A stretch of 8,023 nucleotides of DNA from Armatimonadota bacterium. GTDB taxonomy: Bacteria > Armatimonadota > Fimbriimonadia > Fimbriimonadales > ATM1. This document shows, piece after piece, positions 5,078 through 8,023 of this stretch. Numbering within the stretch: the first letter of the stretch is position 1; each line of letters starts with the position of its first letter. Both the position numbers and the translations under genes were made by a program. The notes below the pieces were generated by a model. It saw only the letters and a list, made by a program, of their open reading frames with translations, had not been told where the DNA came from and did no database searches. The stretch covers positions 1 to 8,023 of the forward strand of contig RFHN01000043.1 of the NCBI GenBank assembly GCA_003695835.1. The letters run 5' to 3'.

Positions 5078-6076
5078 ATGCGGAACGTTGGGCCATTCTT
5101 GAGTCGGTACGGGGTCGTCGTCGCCTTCGTCATTCTCTTCTTGGTGAACGCCGTCTGGCAAGGCGAGGTGTTTCTCAAGCCGGAGAACCTCAAGAACCTG
5201 CTGAATCAGAACGCCGCGGTCGGGATCATCGCGATCGGAATGACGTTCGTGATCCTATCCGGGGGCATTGACCTCTCGGTTGGCAGCCTGATGGCGTTGA
5301 GTGCGGCGCTGGGCCTCGTCGCGATCAATCGCCAGATGGGCGACGGGAGCGGCGAGGGCGCGGCGGTCGCCCTGGGGCTGGCTACCATGCTCGGTTCGGG
5401 GCTGCTCCTCGGGTTGGTGCAGGGCGTGTTCGTGGCGTGGGGCAGGGTTGCGCCGTTCATCGCAACGCTCGTCGGCTTGGTTGGGTTTCGTTCGCTGGTG
5501 CTGGCGCTTGCGAACGGCGGGGAGATTCGGTCGTCTTCGATGGAGGTCCTGCCCGGTCTCGGCTCGGGAGGCGTTCCGACCGGCATCCCGACGGCGGGCG
5601 GTGGTCCCTTGGTGATGACTTGGGGGATTCTGCTCTTCGTCGTCGTGACGCTCCTCGCTGAGTTCGTGAGTCGCAAAACGCGTTTCGGGCGGCTGGTGTA
5701 CGCCGTGGGTTCGAACGAGCGAGCGGCACGCTACTCGGCTGTGAACACGGCTCGAGTGAAGCTGGGCGTGTACGGAATTTCAGGACTGCTGTGCGGTCTC
5801 GCCGGGTTCGTGCTGACGGCTCGGATGAATTCGGTGGCGTCGGGAAGCATGGGAGCGTACTACGAGTTGGACGCTATCGCGGCGGTGGTAATCGGTGGAA
5901 CGAGCTTGAGCGGCGGCGTCGGGCGCGTATGGGGCACGTTCTTGGGCGTGCTGCTTCTCGGGATGATTACGAACATGCTCGTCGTCGCCAATGTGCCGGT
6001 CTATTGGCAAGGTGTCGTGAAAGGCGCGATCATCCTGCTTGCTGTGCTCCTGCAGAGGTCTTCGGCTGAGGAGTGA
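5078..6076 (+). CDS. ABC transporter permease, RbsC/branched-chain-type (BPD_transp_2) sugar importer
   Basis: The 332-residue inner-membrane protein matches Rbs/Xyl-type permeases, which form a homodimeric channel for monosaccharides delivered by a periplasmic binding protein. Hydrophobic segments lie at roughly 11-27, 47-61, 65-84, 95-120, 125-146, 179-195, 229-248, 262-276, 283-304 and 311-326. Family hallmarks are IGMTFVILSGGIDLSVGS (53-70), RFGRLVYAVGSNERAARYSA (202-221), which is the loop expected to contact the ATPase, and YELDAIAAVVIGGTSLSGG (262-280). ATG 5078 has GAGG nine bases upstream, and transmembrane segment 1 begins at about residue 11. No ATPase gene adjoins it. The likely binding protein is encoded at 7667 on the same strand, beyond an opposite-strand gene. 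The last 47 bases overlap the end of that convergent gene. The exact sugar is unknown. Confidence 0.92.
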   Translation: MRNVGPFLSRYGVVVAFVILFLVNAVWQGEVFLKPENLKNLLNQNAAVGIIAIGMTFVILSGGIDLSVGSLMALSAALGLVAINRQMGDGSGEGAAVALGLATMLGSGLLLGLVQGVFVAWGRVAPFIATLVGLVGFRSLVLALANGGEIRSSSMEVLPGLGSGGVPTGIPTAGGGPLVMTWGILLFVVVTLLAEFVSRKTRFGRLVYAVGSNERAARYSAVNTARVKLGVYGISGLLCGLAGFVLTARMNSVASGSMGAYYELDAIAAVVIGGTSLSGGVGRVWGTFLGVLLLGMITNMLVVANVPVYWQGVVKGAIILLAVLLQRSSAEE

Positions 6077-7583
6077 GCCTCGACGGCACACCAACCGCTT
6101 CTTCGCCGGGACGCGCCCTCCGGTTGCCCGCCCACACGCCCAACACGTAGCCAACACCCACGAAGATCGGGATCCAATCCACCAAATTCATGCCGAGCAT
6201 CATTTCGGTAGGCGTCGGCGCTTTCACCGTGTCGAGGTGGACGAGGGGTTGCGGGGTAGCCAGCAGAATGGCGTAAATGCCAAAGTAGACGAGCCAGAAG
6301 AGAAGCGGCGTCGGCATGCTCGCCACGGCAGCAATCAGCAGGATCAGAAGAAATGGACGAGGGCTGGCGTTGTGATAGGCGGAGAGCAGTCCGGCTCCCA
6401 GACCGAACAGCGCAGCTGAGGAAGCCGTCATCGCGCCAAGGGGAACGAACGCCCCAAACTCATCGAACCGACTCAGCGGAAAATCGTCCTGGAGGAACCA
6501 CTCACCGAGAGTGATCTCGCGGTGCATCTCGTATCGTATCAGACACCATCCCGCCAAGATGGCGAAGTACCCGAGCGCCGGCACCCACGGCGAGGAATAG
6601 TAACGCTCCACCGGAATCCCTTCTTTCTCCGCGAGCCCCAGCAGTTGGGAGACTGCCTCCGAGCCGTTCGCGTAGTGGCGGCCGTGCACCGAAAACCGCC
6701 GCCAGAACCGGATACCCTTGGGCAACAGAATCGCGCTGGGAGGGCGATTCCCGTGCAAGAGCAAACGCACGACCTTGACCTCCGACCACCTCAAGCCGGC
6801 GATACGAACGCCGAGCCCGCGCAGCAGAACTACGACCCCGTCTTCATCCACCACGCACTCCATCGTGAGCCAACCGAGGATGATCGCAGAGGGAATCCAG
6901 AACTGGAGGTGCGGGCCGAGGGTACCGATCGCCCAAGTCACGGCATACCAGATCGGCACCGCGACGGTGCCCGCCGGCCCCCAATCCACGTAGCTGAAAG
7001 CCTCTACCGGATAGGAAAGAGCGCCCAAATGAAGAGCCATCCAGACGAGGACGCCGACACCGAGCGCCTTGAGTAGGAAAGCTGGCTTGATTCTGCCTTC
7101 CGACAAAGCCGCGGATTCGTATCCCAAAAGCTCCGACCGCTTCTGGAAATACCTCGCCAAAACGATGAGGACCCCAAACCCTCCGAGAGCCAAGAGCGCG
7201 CCCTTCCAATCGTACAAAAATATGTCGACCGGTGAAACGAAATCCCAACTGAACGAGCGACTGAACCTCTCTGCCAACAGGATGAGGCCGGTAGAGAGGG
7301 AGAACATCCACGCGAGCAGGGTAAGGGCAGCCGCGTTCCTCTTCTCGTGCCAGAGCTGGTCGGCGGCCAGTCCGCCAAGGCGCAGGAGCAGAACGACGGT
7401 CAAAACGTTCCAGACCATGGCGGGGAGTTCGTAGGGGTCGTATTGACCGACGACGAGAGCCGCGTAGAGCGGTGGCCACTTCGACCAGACAAAGGCGCCG
7501 GCTACCACGCCAACCACGGCCAGCGTCAGCCGCGCCAGCTTCCGATCGGGCGTCAGCGGCTCCCACCGATCGAACTCGTCCAC
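6030..7583 (-). CDS. Multi-pass membrane protein of unknown function with a central PH-like soluble region
   Basis: I do not recognise this 517-residue protein. A hydrophilic N-terminus (1-16) is followed by hydrophobic segments at about 17-34, 55-72, 85-105, 128-145, 168-190, 206-221 and 228-242. A soluble stretch follows (243-330): CVVDEDGVVVLL (243-254), GLRWSEVKVVRLL (263-275), then LLPKGIRFW and a C-terminal helix (SEAVSQLLGLAEKEG, 308-322). This strand pattern with WSEV and a final helix resembles bacterial PH-like domains (inference). More hydrophobic segments follow at about 334-350, 376-401, 410-425, 427-443 and 468-486, then a Pro/Ala/Gln-rich tail (487-517). No catalytic motif stands out. 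GTG 7583 is the start, with TATGCT six bases upstream and no usable Shine-Dalgarno. It is divergent from the binding-protein gene and overlaps the permease end by 47 bases. Confidence 0.8.
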   Translation of the reverse strand: MDEFDRWEPLTPDRKLARLTLAVVGVVAGAFVWSKWPPLYAALVVGQYDPYELPAMVWNVLTVVLLLRLGGLAADQLWHEKRNAAALTLLAWMFSLSTGLILLAERFSRSFSWDFVSPVDIFLYDWKGALLALGGFGVLIVLARYFQKRSELLGYESAALSEGRIKPAFLLKALGVGVLVWMALHLGALSYPVEAFSYVDWGPAGTVAVPIWYAVTWAIGTLGPHLQFWIPSAIILGWLTMECVVDEDGVVVLLRGLGVRIAGLRWSEVKVVRLLLHGNRPPSAILLPKGIRFWRRFSVHGRHYANGSEAVSQLLGLAEKEGIPVERYYSSPWVPALGYFAILAGWCLIRYEMHREITLGEWFLQDDFPLSRFDEFGAFVPLGAMTASSAALFGLGAGLLSAYHNASPRPFLLILLIAAVASMPTPLLFWLVYFGIYAILLATPQPLVHLDTVKAPTPTEMMLGMNLVDWIPIFVGVGYVLGVWAGNRRARPGEEAVGVPSRLTPQPKTSAGAQQAG

Positions 7584-7589
7584 ACCTTT

Positions 7590-7595
7590 AGCATA
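7590..7595 (-). promoter_or_regulatory. -10 element (TATGCT) of the multi-pass membrane protein gene, leaderless arrangement
   Basis: TATGCT on the minus strand ends exactly six bases before GTG 7583, the same spacing as at mobA and the carboxymuconolactone decarboxylase-like gene. No clear -35 is visible. This position supports GTG 7583 as the real start, since AAAGG directly abutting it is too close to serve as a Shine-Dalgarno. Confidence 0.45.
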
Positions 7596-7666
7596 CCCAC
7601 CTACCGGAAATTTCGTTGCGGGCGAACGCCGTGCAGGATTCGCGGTCGCTGCGTCAAAATGGAACC

Positions 7667-8023
7667 ATGTCAGTGAGGTTCCTTACGGCGGTCTCTGTTC
7701 TCACACTGGCGATTCTCGCCGGCTGCCAGTCGGGTCAGCCTCAAGCGGGAGGGGCGGGAGGCCAGGGCGATGCTGCCCCGCAAGGGATTGTGATCGGCGT
7801 CTCCGTTCCTGCGGCTGACCACGGCTGGACTGCGGGCGTGATCTGGTGGGCGGAACAAGCGATGAAGCTCTATCCGAACGTGGAGTGGCGGTTCAGCACC
7901 GCGGACACGCCTGCTAAGCAGATCTCCGACCTCGAGACGATGATGGCGGCGGGCGTGGACGGGATTGTGGTGTTGGCCACCGAGAGCGCACCGCTGACCC
8001 CGATCGCGAAGCAGATCCATGAG
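7667..8023 (+). CDS. Sugar-binding lipoprotein of an ABC transporter (partial, 3' end beyond the window)
   Basis: The open frame covers 119 codons and continues past the edge. Residues 1-19 are a lipoprotein signal (R4, hydrophobic core 5-18) ending in the lipobox LAGC with C20 as the lipid-modified cysteine. A Gly/Gln/Ala-rich linker (21-39) leads into the first lobe of a periplasmic-binding-protein type 1 domain: IVIGVSVPAADHGWTAGV (41-58), a helix AEQAMKLYP, the strand VEWRFSTAD (72-80), KQISDLETMMAAGVDGIVVL (84-103) and APLTPIAKQIHE. This is the pattern of ribose/galactose-type binding proteins, which deliver sugars to Rbs-type permeases such as the one at 5078. ATG 7667 begins a normal signal peptide; an ATG at 7659 is in another frame. 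The upstream CAAAAT six bases before ATG is a poor -10 match. The ligand cannot be told. Confidence 0.88.
   Translation, partial: MSVRFLTAVSVLTLAILAGCQSGQPQAGGAGGQGDAAPQGIVIGVSVPAADHGWTAGVIWWAEQAMKLYPNVEWRFSTADTPAKQISDLETMMAAGVDGIVVLATESAPLTPIAKQIHE

Noticed and set aside
7614..7628. CGTT-N7-AACG inverted repeat in the gap before the binding-protein gene
   Set aside because: The arms are short and there is no second copy or family match; chance occurrence is likely.
7670..8020. Minus-strand open frame opposite the binding-protein gene
   Set aside because: The plus strand here encodes a clear lipobox and periplasmic-binding-protein fold; the minus product is Arg/His-rich with no recognisable motif.

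Overview
This is a compact bacterial window of moderately high GC (high fifties percent by eye). It carries nine complete or partial protein genes plus one fragment at the left edge, with GTG starts, very short intergenic gaps and convergent genes that overlap at their ends. No rRNA, tRNA, CRISPR array, insertion sequence or integrase is visible. The lineage cannot be fixed from the sequence. The mix of a ThuA-domain exported protein, an Rbs-type sugar transporter, a Cys-less carboxymuconolactone decarboxylase-like protein and apparently leaderless promoters would fit an environmental lineage such as Armatimonadota or one related to Deinococcus-Thermus; this is a low-confidence inference.

Left part (1-1371). 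A HicA-like toxin gene fragment runs off the left edge on the minus strand. It is preceded by perfect TTGACA and TATAAT hexamers with an inverted repeat between them. Upstream on the same strand is a 115-residue protein of the family often labelled 'ADP-ribosylation/crystallin J1'. Divergent from it is a Crp/Fnr-family regulator.

Middle (1362-4283). A two-gene minus-strand operon encodes MobA (molybdenum cofactor guanylyltransferase) and, one base after its stop, a 645-residue PLP-dependent decarboxylase resembling bacterial tyrosine decarboxylases. Divergent from mobA is a 105-residue carboxymuconolactone decarboxylase/AhpD-fold protein. The 83-base gap between them holds a near-perfect Crp/Fnr-type palindrome, about 41.5 bases from one predicted start of transcription and 42.5 from the other.

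Right part (4311-8023). A secreted or anchored ThuA-domain protein is divergent from an Rbs-type ABC permease. A large multi-pass membrane protein with a central PH-like soluble region converges on the permease. Divergent from it, a sugar-binding lipoprotein gene runs off the right edge. Permease and binding protein probably belong to one carbohydrate importer whose genes are separated by the opposite-strand membrane gene; no ATPase gene is in the window.

The main whole-window signal is that several start codons lack a Shine-Dalgarno sequence but have a TANNNT hexamer close upstream, three of them at exactly six bases. This suggests widespread leaderless transcription, and it is what makes the operator position in the mobA gap meaningful.
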